DNA of 64,000 nt from Morella rubra. Its lineage: Eukaryota; Streptophyta; Magnoliopsida; Fagales; Myricaceae. Positions 1-17,504 of this stretch are shown here, one piece after another; position 1 is the stretch's first letter; the number at the start of each line of letters is the position of its first letter. The translations under genes and the position numbers were made by a program. The DNA is taken from NCBI GenBank assembly GCA_003952965.2, contig CM025852.1:20719915-20783914 (forward strand). The letters run 5' to 3'. The notes under the pieces were generated by a model. The model was not told the DNA's origin. It made no database searches and saw only the letters and a program-made list of their open reading frames with translations.

Positions 1-349
1 TCTGATGCTAGTGATAGCACCAAAGTCCTAGGCTTTCCAGTCCTTTAGATTACAGTGATATAATTATGCCTGAATTATTGCTCAGTTCAAGAAACTGACA
101 TTGTCATTTATTTTCTCGAGAAGTATTTTCAAACATTAGGCATAAATACTAGATAAAGCAATTAAAGGTGTCAAAGGTTCTTCCGGTTATGCTGGCTTGT
201 TACGGCATTCAATAAGCTCAATGATCTAGTGTTCTTATAGATAAAGTGGTGATGCAGTGCCCATGCACTGCTTTCATTTTCACTAACAACAGATGCAGTT
301 TTCTTCGGATATTGACCCTTTTGTTGGTGGTATGTGTGCCTCGTCTTAG

Positions 350-3300
350 TGGATGACCGCAATCTGCGGGTAGCTGATTTTGCTCAGTTTTGGGCATTTG
401 CAAAGGTATATCCTCAATTCTCTTTCTAAGAACCTCTCCGATGTGTTCTGACATGACGACTCAAATAATTTCAAATACACCCAATGTAGCATGGATGGTA
501 GCATAATGTTTAGCTGGTCTGATTTAACTGTTGGATATATAAAACACTGATGGTCCACTTCCTGGATTTTGGCTGCTGTATATATTGTTTTAAGGAGAAG
601 ATTTGGGTTTCTTGTTGTTGGCTTGTGTTAAAGTTCATGATATCAATGCGGTATTGTTCAATGCTTCAGATTCCTGGCAAAGTTCTTCAGTTTTATTCTT
701 TGTGGGTGTGTGTATTTTCTGGTTTATGAATTGCTGTTTTGTTAAATCGGTGACTTACTTTGCATCTTGTGGACAAATGAAACGAGAGACTTTGGTTTGT
801 TCAGACTGTCAAAATTTGCATCTGATCTATTTTAAGCGCACAGTAACTCGTTGACATTGTGGGCTTCTTGATGTTACAATTACAGACGATGGAATGTTAA
901 GCAAAAATGAAAATTAACTTTATATTGTATTGTTGCAGACTGTTGGTCGCGCTGGTGCAATTAACACAATTGTTGATGTTTGTAATTGTGTTTGGCATCG
1001 TGTGAATTTGTTCTGGCATTTTGGGATGTTTAAGCTGCCCTTTGGCATCCCCCCCTTCTTTCCCTCTCTCTTAAACTTGTTCCCCGTAGTCAAATCCTGC
1101 TTTTCAGCATGCCAAAGATTGGAAAAGTTGGTAGTTATAATTACTAAAACTCTACGAACTCTCATTTTGACTATTTTAGCCACTGTATCAGAAAATTGAG
1201 TTGGGCTATCATGTAAAAGGATGTTTCTTGCATGTATTTTACTGCTATTCAGCGCAAGCAGCTACCTTGAATTCTGCTGGCCTAGCGTTTTGTGTTTTTG
1301 CTGAGTGATACGATGAAGATGCTTCGACATGGTGAACACTCAAGGCATCTTTTGATCATGTCAACTCTTCTCTATTCTAAGGAAGCTGATTTATTCAGGC
1401 ACCAAATATGAGCATATTATATTCAAATGTTTCCATCTGGAATCAAAGTTCTTTTGTCTTCTATTTAGAATCCACTGCTGTGTTGTTTCTTTTCTTCTAG
1501 TTAGCTTCCTCATTGTCCTTTTTTTTTTCAGAGTTCCGGTTATGAAGTTTATATATTAGAAGCTACGTATAAGGACCCTGTGGTAAGTTTATATGTTTTG
1601 CACGACTGACTACGACTGTACGTTTCCAGTTTAGTTCACACTCTTTGTGGTGTGTACTAAGCAATGCAATGCTCTTTGCTTTTGTCTTCAATGTGAGAAT
1701 CCAGTTCATAATTCTTGACATTCAAGTCTTTTGGTTAAAAAATAGTATGCTTCTGATGGGGGGTGTATAGGATGTTAAGTTTGTTTATTAGTTTTTTACA
1801 CTCTTGCTGTATAAGGGACTAGTAGCTTAAATGTGTTGATATTTCTGACCATTTATTTCCCTCACACGACGTCATTAGACATCTTTGCAAAAAAGGAGTT
1901 CAACTTGTATAGATTTGAAGAATTATATATCTTCCAATGAGGTAAATTTTTTTGGATTTCTAGGGCTGTGCAGCTAGGAATGTACATGGTTTTACTAAAG
2001 ATAATATCGAAAAGATGGCCAGGCAATGGGAGGAAGCTCCATGTTTGTACTTGCAACTAAATGTCAAGGTTTGTTGTAATTATGGTCTCAGTTTTGTTTT
2101 GGGGTACTATATTGGACATTTAAGGCAAAGCAGCAGTCTTAAATAGATTATTTAATTGGAAAAAATCACTTTGCACCCCTCAAGTATAGGGTCAATGTCA
2201 CTTTGAGGATCTGAACTTCCAAATTCGTCACATTAAGCTCACGAACTATCAAAATTTATCAATGGGAGTCCGCAAATGAGATCTGACCATCAAAATTGTG
2301 CTATGTGTTATAAATGGGCCATGTGGCACAATTTTGAAGGTCGGATCTTATTTGTGCGTGCACATTGATGAATTTTGATAATTCGTGAGCTGAATGTGAG
2401 AATTTGGTAGTTCGGATCCCCAAAGTGACATTGATCTCATATTTCACGGGTGCAAAATGAGGTTGACCCCATATTTGATGGAGTTTAGGTTAAACTTATT
2501 TCCTGCTGACATGTTTTTTCTGGGTAATAATTACTTTAGTCATTTTAGAAAAGGAAAAATGCTGTATCATGTTAGCAAATGAATACAATAGTGAAGGTTC
2601 AGGAAAATGGGAATTGTTTCCTCTCTTTTGTTTTTTTTCCATTTTCTATTTTTTCAACTTTGTATTTGCTCTCATGCTTGGGTTTTGATGCTGTGTATTT
2701 TTGTTGGCTTAACAGTCATTATTCCATGGGGATGACCTGAAAGAGAGTGGAATTCAAGAGGTAGTGGAATGTTACTTCTCGACTTTTCCTCTTACTCCGA
2801 AATGAAAAATATCTATTTCCGAAATGAAAAATATCTATTTCCATCAGAATAGAAAGTTTTTTTTTATATGTTTTGGTTTGATATGCTTGAATGACTAACA
2901 TGTTCCTGTTATTGCTATCTAAATGGAAAGGTGTACTTGATATGATGATACGATACTCATTGTGGTTGTGAGTTCATATGTGTATGTGTATAGATTGTGT
3001 TATGAATTAATCCCAGTTCTTTTTACCTAATTCAATTTTAGAGACAGTGTGTTAACTTTGTTTGGTCTAATTTCATTTAACATACAATATCTGCCAGGTA
3101 GAAATGGACATGGAAGATGGAGATTTTGATGGAAATTTATCTGAGCTGACAGAAAGAAAGCCTGAGAATATTGCAGCACCTCCTGAAAGAGAAGATGCAC
3201 CTGATGGTATATATCAACTCCTGGCTTTTCCTACTTCCAATAGTGGTGATTTCTTTATATCTCTATTTGTATGTCTGCCATGGTGGAACTGCCTCAATTC

Positions 3301-6238
3301 TCTATGCTTTTAACTGGTACAGTTGTGTCTCTTACATGTCTTTCTTTGCTGTACACTTGAAATACTTACGATCAATGTTTTACAATGATGACTATTCCAT
3401 GTGAGCACAATTTTTATTTTCTTCTCTTCTTTTTGTGTGTTTTGTTTAGCCCTTTGTGATGTTTTAGCTTGGGTTACCGCTGAGTTGCTTTTGTGGGTTT
3501 TTTTTTTTTTGAACAATACTACTAATATATAGAACCAAAGGAACCAGAAACAACTATGGGGGGTCAGACCCAGCATAGACCCAAGGAAAATTACAGAGAA
3601 GCTCATGAGAATGGGGCACACATCCCTCAAAAGAAGAGGAAGCAGCCCAACAAGCTAACTGATGCGCAAGATAGTTGGCTTCTCTGGGAGAAAAACGAAA
3701 AAAACAGGAACGAAAAAGAAAACTAAACTGGCGAGGGTCACTAATAACAGAGGAAATACTCCAAGGACAATCATCCTCCACACCAGAGAGAGCATTGATC
3801 ACCACTTGGCAATCTCCTTCCAAAATCACATCTGCAATCTGCAACCGATCAGCAACCTTCAAGCTAAACAAAGCTGCATAAGCTTCTCCAAGTAAAGGGG
3901 AACCAGCAGGAAAGGACTTGGTCTCAGCATGAAAAATGCAACCTTCAGAGTTCCTACCAACACAGGCCACCATAGTGAAAGACTCCTGAATGGCAGCATC
4001 GAAATTAAACTTCAGCACCCCAGCAGGAGGGCAATGCCTTGAAACAGATCGGGATGGACCCAGAGCTAACCAAGCTGAAACATGCTGAAAGCTAACTCTC
4101 TGAATTTGTCTTGCCAGAGCTAACGGGTCAAGAGACAAATTGCCATGAACAACATTATTGCGATTCTACCACACAAGGTCTATGAGGTTAACTGCAAACT
4201 GTTGGAAAGACTGGGCTTTTGTGGGTTATTTGAGTTGGATAAATGATTTACTTTTTAGAATATTTCAAATTTTGTATCTCTCAACTGGTTTTCCCTGAAA
4301 TTTTTCGTTAGTAGTTACTGATTAGACCACCTGTGAACAGAAGAAACCAAGGACTATGGACCTGGATGATCAGTAACTATTTTTTTTTTTTTTTTTTGTG
4401 TGGGGGTTGGGGAGTGGGGAGGAAAGAGTAACCATTAAGTCACTCCTTGAAAAATAATTATCTCCTGTCAGTCAGATGTAGGGTCTGTTTTATTGCCTAA
4501 TTTCTGTATGATGGTACTAGAAGCTGACTGAATCCCAAATCGTAGATGCTTATATGGAGCAAATACGTAGTTTGTTTGAGACTTGGGAAGGAGTTTGTGA
4601 CTGTCCTAGTTGACTTAAATGTAAAACTTTTAAAATTGGTCCTTGTTCAGTTATCTGGCGGGGCAGATCAGGGGCTTTTTCACCCCCAAAATAACTTGAT
4701 GTTTTTTTTCTGCAAAATCTGCTTGTGTCTTGTGGGTGCTTCATTATGAGAACATTTTAGTTTTTTATTACTTAGTCCCCCAGAAGAAATTCTGGTGAGG
4801 TTTTACTTTTTAATTGCTGCAAATAATTATTACTCCATTACAATGTCAAATTCCTTGTAGTTATGTTATATCTTTGAGAATCTCCCCTGGGCAAGTGATT
4901 TCTTGTTTATCTGAATAAGTACTTAATTCCCTTATGAAAACGATGACTTTGTTAAGAGTGTATTGAACTATTTTTATGTGAAGACGATGACTTTTATTCC
5001 ACATTTGATTTACCTAACTTATTTTTTTCCTAAGCTATTGATTTACCAACTATTTTAAGATGTAGATTCTTCGAAGGATGGGAATAGATGGGATTCTGAA
5101 GGAGACCATCCAAGGGAAGAAGTGAAAGCAATAGGTAGGAGTAAATGGTCAGCTGATTTAGATGGAGATCTTACCGAAAGAAGTGAAGGTGTGAAGGGTA
5201 ATTTAAATGCTCTTTCCGGGTTGATTCAAGCATATGCCAAGGAAGCAAAATTTGTACGTTGGGCTGACCAGGTACTTTTTGTGTGGTCCATACAATTATT
5301 TCTTCTTGTTTATGCCTGGCTGAATCGATTTCTGTTGGTCACACTTTAAATGGTTCTCGCAAATTTTAACATCCATAGTTCCTATTTAGTGCAAATTTTT
5401 AGGTATGAGTGAATTGAGAAATAGTGAAATTTCTGGTATCATATTTAACAGAATTAGGCTCTCATAAGTCAGTTGCAGATTATTGTAGGTTAATAAGCTT
5501 AATAGGTTTTAACAATTAGTTAGGATATTGTCCTACTTCAGGATTGAATTTGCTAAGATTGCCCGCCAAATAGTGTTTTCCTGGATCTGGTTCATGTATG
5601 AAGCAAGGATACGGACGATATAATGCATATGTAGTATACATGAGATGATAGAATTATGTCTGCAAAATATAATGCCATGCACGTCTATATTTCTGAATTA
5701 TGTTGTGTTTAAAGTCTTTTTGTTGCCTCTCTCCTTTCTTCAGGTTGGCAGCACTGGATTTTCAATACATGCAGCAAAGAAAGCAAATGTATTGTCTTTA
5801 GTGATTGGACCTGGCGCTGGATACAACCTGGTCAGTTATCCTGTTAGTTCTGGATTTTTTAAGAGTACTTTATACCATGTTCTGTCATGAAGAAATCATT
5901 TTGTAAGATAGTTGTTTGTTTCTCATCTTTGTTTCAATAATTTCTCTTTTCTCATGTGTGTGGTATTTGTACTATTCTTCATTTCCTCAATTTTTTATAA
6001 CACCCCCATAGATCCGACTTAATGCCCTCACTATTCACTATATTTGCTTCGCTTTCATCACTTGCAGAAGTCCAACCCAATACCTGAAGAGGAAATCCCA
6101 GCACCAACCCGTGATGCCAGTGAGTCAAAGAGGCAAAGCGTATTCCAAGAGCGACTACGTGCCGAGCGTGAATCCTTTAAAGTAGTTTTTGACAGGAGAC
6201 GACAGAGAATAGGCAGACTAGATCTGGAGGAGGAATAG
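350..6238 (+). CDS. YLPM1: YLPM1/ZAP3-like P-loop NTPase, 3' part of gene (partial)
   Basis: Eight exons can be joined in one frame: 350-405, 1532-1582, 1964-2068, 2716-2760, 3098-3206, 5060-5271, 5744-5830 and 6068-6238 (stop TAG). All introns are GT-AG and phases are consistent throughout. The first visible exon encodes VDDRNLRVADFAQFWAFAK and runs into a block containing YEVYILEATYKDPVGCAARN and SLFHGDDLKESGIQE. These blocks are characteristic of the C-terminal kinase-like P-loop domain of YLP-motif protein 1 (ZAP3), a nuclear protein in animals; plants have a shorter homologue. The Walker A part and N-terminus lie upstream of the window. The last exons encode the family-typical WADQVGSTGFSIHAAKKAN segment and a basic tail ending RIGRLDLEEE. 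Intron 5 (3207-5059) hosts a LINE fragment and intron 3 (2069-2715) a foldback repeat. Family assignment rests on remembered motif blocks; biochemical function in plants is not known to me. Confidence 0.85.
2166..2462. repeat. Foldback (MITE-like) inverted repeat in an intron
   Basis: The two halves are imperfect reverse complements. The left half starts TCACTTTGCACCC and contains GCTCACGAACTATCAAAATT; the right half contains AATTTTGATAATTCGTGAGC and ends GGGTGCAAAATGAGG. The axis is near 2315 and no coding potential is visible, so this looks like a non-autonomous foldback element. It lies in intron 3 of the YLPM1-like gene. No clear target-site duplication was resolved. Confidence 0.7.
3487..4227 (-). 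mobile_element. 5'-truncated LINE (non-LTR retrotransposon) with 13-bp target-site duplication
   Basis: The 13-bp sequence GCTTTTGTGGGTT occurs at 3487-3499 and again at 4215-4227. It brackets a segment that, read on the minus strand, contains a plant LINE RNase H-like coding end and finishes in an A-tail (a T-run on the plus strand right after the left duplication). Short 5'-truncated body, 3' poly(A) and direct flanking duplications are the hallmarks of target-primed reverse transcription. The element lies antisense in intron 5 of the YLPM1-like gene, about 1.6 kb from the preceding identified element. Confidence 0.9.
3554..4138 (-). pseudogene. LINE-derived RNase H-like C-terminal fragment
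   Basis: An uninterrupted 194-codon frame inside the LINE insertion. Visible RNase H (RVT_3-type) landmarks are in order: KFNFDAA (first Asp), GEAYAALFSLKVA (Glu), LEGDCQVVINAL (second Asp) and REANYLAHQLACWA near the end. The reverse transcriptase and endonuclease parts are missing because the insertion is 5'-truncated, so this cannot be an autonomous element. The frame is still open, suggesting a fairly recent insertion. Confidence 0.85.
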
Positions 6239-7045
6239 CGAACTTAATTATTCTTCCCTTTTAAATCTTGATGGATCATCATAATTTTTTCCCCTTTAAC
6301 GGGGGGATGGATCTTCTTGTCGCGGAGGATGCGAAAAGGGTGGGTCTGTCCTTGTAATTATGTGGTGTCGAATAGCTTTCTTACCCCCTCAATCTTATGA
6401 ATGCAGTTGTTTGCATTTCACGCTGTGTTGTTGTGATGATGATAATTGTTGGAATAACATTATGAAAAATATGCTTGTAAAATCATCTTTTTTGTCGATT
6501 GCTTGTAATCTGCAAGTATATTTTGAGCAAATAGCATTTGGACCATGGAGAATGATTAAGTTCGTATGTGTCCCCGTGGGCTTGAAAATAAGATTGATCC
6601 AACAATAAGTGAGTCAGGATTTTCTTATTTTTCTGTTTGAATTATACTCTGTAATTTGAAAAAAAGATAGATTTATATTATTTCGGATGATATTATTTAT
6701 ATAAAATTTATTTATTATGTCTTTTTCTTTTTAATCTGTATGATGTAATTCGAGTTAAAAATTTTAGAGAATTCTGCCTATCTTTCCTGTCACTGTTGCA
6801 GTGAATTTTGAGGCAATTAGAAATTCTTTCGCGAGAAGATTACATTTCTACACCGCGGAGTATAGGATAGCTATCACGTGTTACAACAACAGCCAATTGC
6901 CTTTCGTGAGATGTCAATTGTCGTCCAGACTAATCCTCCCTCTCCCAGTGAAAGATATAGCCTCCTATCATATCATATTATATATATCGTCACCTACAGG
7001 ACAGTAGCCCCAAAGGTCTCTTCCTGTATATCTCTCTCTCTGCCC
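6239..7045. other. 3' UTR of YLPM1-like gene and ICS promoter interval
   Basis: About 0.8 kb between the stop of the upstream gene and the ICS start codon, both on the plus strand. The first part is presumably 3' UTR and the last part ICS promoter plus 5' leader. I see no gene in it. Confidence 0.6.
6875..6989 (+). promoter_or_regulatory. Candidate ICS promoter elements (G-box and TATA-like)
   Basis: CACGTG at 6875-6880 is a G-box core, and ATTATATATATCG at 6977-6989 is TATA-like, 57 bp before the ATG. Both are short motifs that occur by chance in AT-rich DNA; assignment rests only on position relative to the ICS start codon. Confidence 0.3.
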
Positions 7046-13716
<6,671 letters not shown>

Positions 13717-13863
13717 CGAGTATAAATTGAAAGGTTAGTGATTCTGACAAAGTCTTCTTGATTACATTTTTCTCTCTCTTTCTTAGTTCTTTGGTTGAGT
13801 CCGTCACTAAATACCTAACCATATGATCAAGGGGGGGCCTTTTTTTTCTTTTGGGTTTTTGGC

Positions 13864-13892
13864 GGGGGGGGGGGGGGGGGGGGGGGGGGGGG
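13864..13892 (+). repeat. 29-nt G homopolymer
   Basis: A run of 29 G residues about 150 bp after the ICS stop codon. It may be real but collapsed or expanded; homopolymers of this length are rarely assembled accurately. It could form G-quadruplex-like structures in the non-template strand. Confidence 0.8.
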
Positions 13893-15093
13893 AGAGAAGT
13901 TTTGCTGATGAGTTGGGCTTGATTGCAGTCCATATCTTCCAAACTCATATTAAGAATCCCTTCTTTCTTTCCGAGCCTATAATTTTCGTAATCATGTATG
14001 CATTCCTTAAAATCTTAAGCGAACTGTCATTTTCAAAATTTACAGATTGATGGAGTCACCAGTATTAGTGCACTTTCTCTATTAACTTGGATCCTGGTTT
14101 GGATTAAAACAAAGGACAAGAGTCCGGAGAAGTTGCAAACAAGCATAATGAAAGAGTACATACAGCAGCTTTGGATTTGTGTATAGTCTGAACCCGAGTC
14201 TCGTGCAGCATCCAGAGAACCATCAGTCGTAAAAATACTTATCCATTTTATTGTTTCCCTAGTTTGGTGATCTCCCTAGCACATTTAGTTGCATCTATGC
14301 TTTGAATGTTGGTGAACTCTTAATTCCCTTGGCTCATATTCAAATATCAGGGAAGCTATGACCTTGGTCATAACATTCTTTCTGCATCCTAGTCCTTCCA
14401 ACGTAGGAGAGGGATGCCTTAAGCGAAATTTTCTTGCATACTTGGACATTGTTAATCTGAGTGGTGTCTTTGTAATCATTACCAAACATTCTTTCAATTT
14501 CTTATTTATTTGAAGAGTGGATCCTTTCTGCATGTTGATTCCTGTTCTGGGTTCCGCTGTATCAAGTTTTGCTCCAACATAATTCCATGGGTTAGAATTG
14601 TGGTTTGAGTTGTTCACCTGGTTCTTCGGAGTGGGAAATAAATCTGCCAAGTTTTTTTTGTCTTCGACTGGTTTCGATCGTTTTGCCACATTGGCGTGTA
14701 CAAAACTTTATTCGAGTTCGCTGTTAATATACTGCATTTATACCGTACAACTATGGATTTTAGGGCATATATTGAAACTTAGAGAGAATAGTCATATAGA
14801 TATTTCCCTACTCATTTAAGTTCATCTTGTAATGTTGCCCTGTGTTAACTGTAAGACTATTTATGTCGGAATGGTTGTGATGGCTTTCATCCAGAAAATC
14901 CAACGGTTGGATTTTGTTTGGCTGTATGAATGGCCAAGTGCCCTCTTGTATGGACTGAATTTGCAGATATATATCTGGGAATCTATATCTTATCCTTATA
15001 CCAAGTAGTCTTTTTCTTCTTTTCTCGGCAAATATATATCCGAGAAAAGAACAATATGTACAAATAGAATTATGTTCAGAGGACTAGCGAAAA

Positions 15094-15366
15094 AACTTAA
15101 ACGGACCAGAGGCCCTACCATATGCCAGATCTAAAGATCCAATAGTCAATCGGTTCAAAAATCCAGATACCAAATAGTCAAAATCGTTGCTTTTTGGGCG
15201 TAGCAGATTTTCCGAGTGAACAAGATAAAGTGAAATAACCTAAATGGACCAGAGGCTCTACGATATGTCAGATCCAATAGTCAATCGGGCCAAAAATTCA
15301 GATAGCAAATACTCAAAATCACTGCTTTTTGGGCATAGCAGATAGTCCGAGTGAACAAGATAAATC
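15094..15366 (+). repeat. Two-copy tandem repeat, about 140-bp unit
   Basis: Copy 1 (about 15094-15230) and copy 2 (about 15236-15366) share ordered blocks: GGACCAGAGG, CCAATAGTCAATCGG, CTGCTTTTTGGGC/GCTTTTTGGGCGTAGCAG and CGAGTGAACAAGATAAA. They differ by scattered substitutions and a few indels, so the duplication is not very recent. No protein match. Confidence 0.75.
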
Positions 15367-15831
15367 CTCAAGTTCCGCAGCGTAGCAAGTACGTTCAGGT
15401 GTCCGCTTTGGGCTCTGCTTTCAAACGGTTGTTTTGCCACCATACGACAAAGTTTGCCCAGGTAACAGTTGAGCAGAAAAGCTTACAAATCAACAAATAC
15501 CTTATATAAGTTCCACGTATTTCTAAACTGGAGCTAATTTCTTGGTTATATTTCAATACAACACAGTACTTTAATCGAACATCCTCGTTATTTTGACGTC
15601 AATAAAGACCTTTAATTAGAGAATTACATTTTCCCAAAGATCTACAATCTTCAACCCATTCCAGTTCTATCTCCTCCATCTCTCAAACATCCAACCCAAC
15701 TAGAAACAGCAAAAAAACCTAAGCGCATGACGTTAAGTTCAGTTGCGCTTAGTTGTCGACTGCTACAACCTCTGTTGTAACTTGTAACAGCAGGGTTCAG
15801 TTTGAAATCTATATATACATGCCTGTGTAGG

Positions 15832-17504
15832 TTAACATGGCTGAAGCTCGACACAGTGGAGAGCACCTGCAAAGCGGGTGAGCCTTCTCACAAACGTCCC
15901 GGGCTTGGCTTTGATCACATCCTTCTTGCGCATTTTCCAAATCGGACTTCCGGATTGGACAAAGAAGGCTCCGTTCATCATCAAATCATCCTCTGATCTC
16001 CAATTCCATGTACTCCACACGCTCTCAGGTGCATAGTCCCTCTTTGTCACCTACATCAGTAACCCACATGAACATTAACGTTATAGCTTCTACCTATACG
16101 ATGTCAAATGTATGCAAACATCTTATGAATGCGCATTGGTACTTGGTCTTTCTTCTTTCCTGCATATTGTATATGCGACTTATTTCCTATTAGAGAAAAT
16201 CGAAATGGGAAGAGATATCTTGATCTTCCCGAAACGCGTACCTCCTTGCAATTTGCATCTGGAGGAGCGATAAACCGGTTACCCTGGCTTAGAATGGTAG
16301 GACGTTGGCTACCACCGATGGCGTACATGAGCCAGTGGGTGTAGTCGTTGTTGACAACATGGACGAACCCCCATCTGCATCTTGGCATTCTTTGCACTAA
16401 CCCCTGACCAAAGTGGTTGAAAGCAAGAGTTACTTGCATGACTTCATCACCTTCAAATCCATCGCTTGCACCAAATAGCATCACCTGACCTCACAGATGC
16501 ATGGAATATATAGAATTCGTAAAGGGTTGGAAGGAAAAACGCATGCATTTCTGCGGAAGTGGAATTGTGTTTGATGTTACCTCGTTATGGTTGGTGAAGT
16601 GGCAGTTGGAGATGGTGATAGCTGTGGATGCCGCTACGGCATCGATTAGTCCATCATAGCAGTTGGACATGGAAACGTGATCAATCCAAATATTTGAGGA
16701 TCCATAGATGGAGATCCCATCACCATCACTCTGTTGGCGATAGCCGTAGTGATTCACTGTATCTCTAATTTGGCCACCATACCCTGCCTTTATATCATGG
16801 ATGTGGATGCCATGAATGATCACGTTTCTCACAAACTGAAGGGTAATCTGAGCACCATTGGCAATGCGCACATTAGCCCCACGCCCATCAATGGTCTTGT
16901 CACTCGTCATTATAAGCTCTTCACTTAGCCTGATCACCATGTCGCGTGCAAATATGATCCACAGCGGCTGTGGCTGGATCACGGCGTGGCGTAGGGTTCC
17001 CGGCTTAGGGTTCACCATGTCATTGTCTGATGGGTCCCTGACCACATAGATTTTCCCATGCTTGCCTCCTTTTGTCCCACGGCCGAAGCCCAGGACACAC
17101 TTGGCTAGCTTCTTGCGGTGTTTCGCCCAGTTTTTCTGGCATCTCCAGCATCGATCAATCGGGTTTGTAGCCCTACAAGGGCCTCTGAATTTGGTTAAAC
17201 TTCTCCTTGTGCTATTGTCACCGGTCAAGGCGCTGCATCATTGAGGATGAAGACAGAACAGTGTGAATATATATGCATGAAGCAGATGTTAAGACGGATC
17301 AAAATGGTCTTACTTGTGGACTTCGTGGTTGAGATGATCGGTGACATTGTAAGGATTAGGGTGGTAGGCCTCGAGGGTAGCCTTCCTGGCTTCTTCGGCT
17401 CGCTTCTTCCAATCCTCATCAAAATCTGCAATGTGAGCCCCAAGGGTTGGTAATATCGCAACAAAGGCGCATACAACTAGCAATGCAAGCTTCGTAGCTT
17501 CCAT
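15832..17504 (-). CDS. Pectate lyase (polysaccharide lyase family 1, LAT56/59-type), secreted
   Basis: Cleaves de-esterified pectin in the cell wall by Ca2+-dependent beta-elimination. Four exons on the minus strand: 17504-17314, 17232-16581, 16484-16242, 16050-15832. GT-AG introns, 434 aa. N-terminal signal peptide (hydrophobic [18 protein letters not shown]), then a Pec_lyase_N-like segment ([20 protein letters not shown]). Catalytic-domain landmarks: SDGDGIS (232-238), WIDH (246-249), DGLIDA, NHNEVMLFG across the exon 2/3 junction, then [17 protein letters not shown] (313-329) containing the conserved Arg region, AIGGS, and a C-terminus [14 protein letters not shown]...QPC. The Pec_lyase_N segment is typical of LAT56/LAT59 pollen-type members, so floral expression is plausible but inferred. 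RWGF replaces the RHGY more usual in the family. All parts are intact. Confidence 0.94.

Larger units (their letters stand above)
13717..15831. other. Interval between the ICS stop and the pectate lyase stop
   Basis: Holds the ICS 3' UTR and downstream flank, then the pectate lyase 3' flank (the two genes converge). Inside are a long G homopolymer, a tandem duplication at 15094-15366, and a perfect 10-bp hairpin stem (CTTTTCTCGG / CCGAGAAAAG) at 15019-15049. A 134-codon minus-strand frame at 14285-14689 matches no family I recognise and is not called. Confidence 0.5.

Noticed and set aside
14285..14689. 134-codon minus-strand frame between ICS and pectate lyase
   Set aside because: No recognisable domain, low-complexity Asn/Lys content and no splice context; most likely a chance frame.
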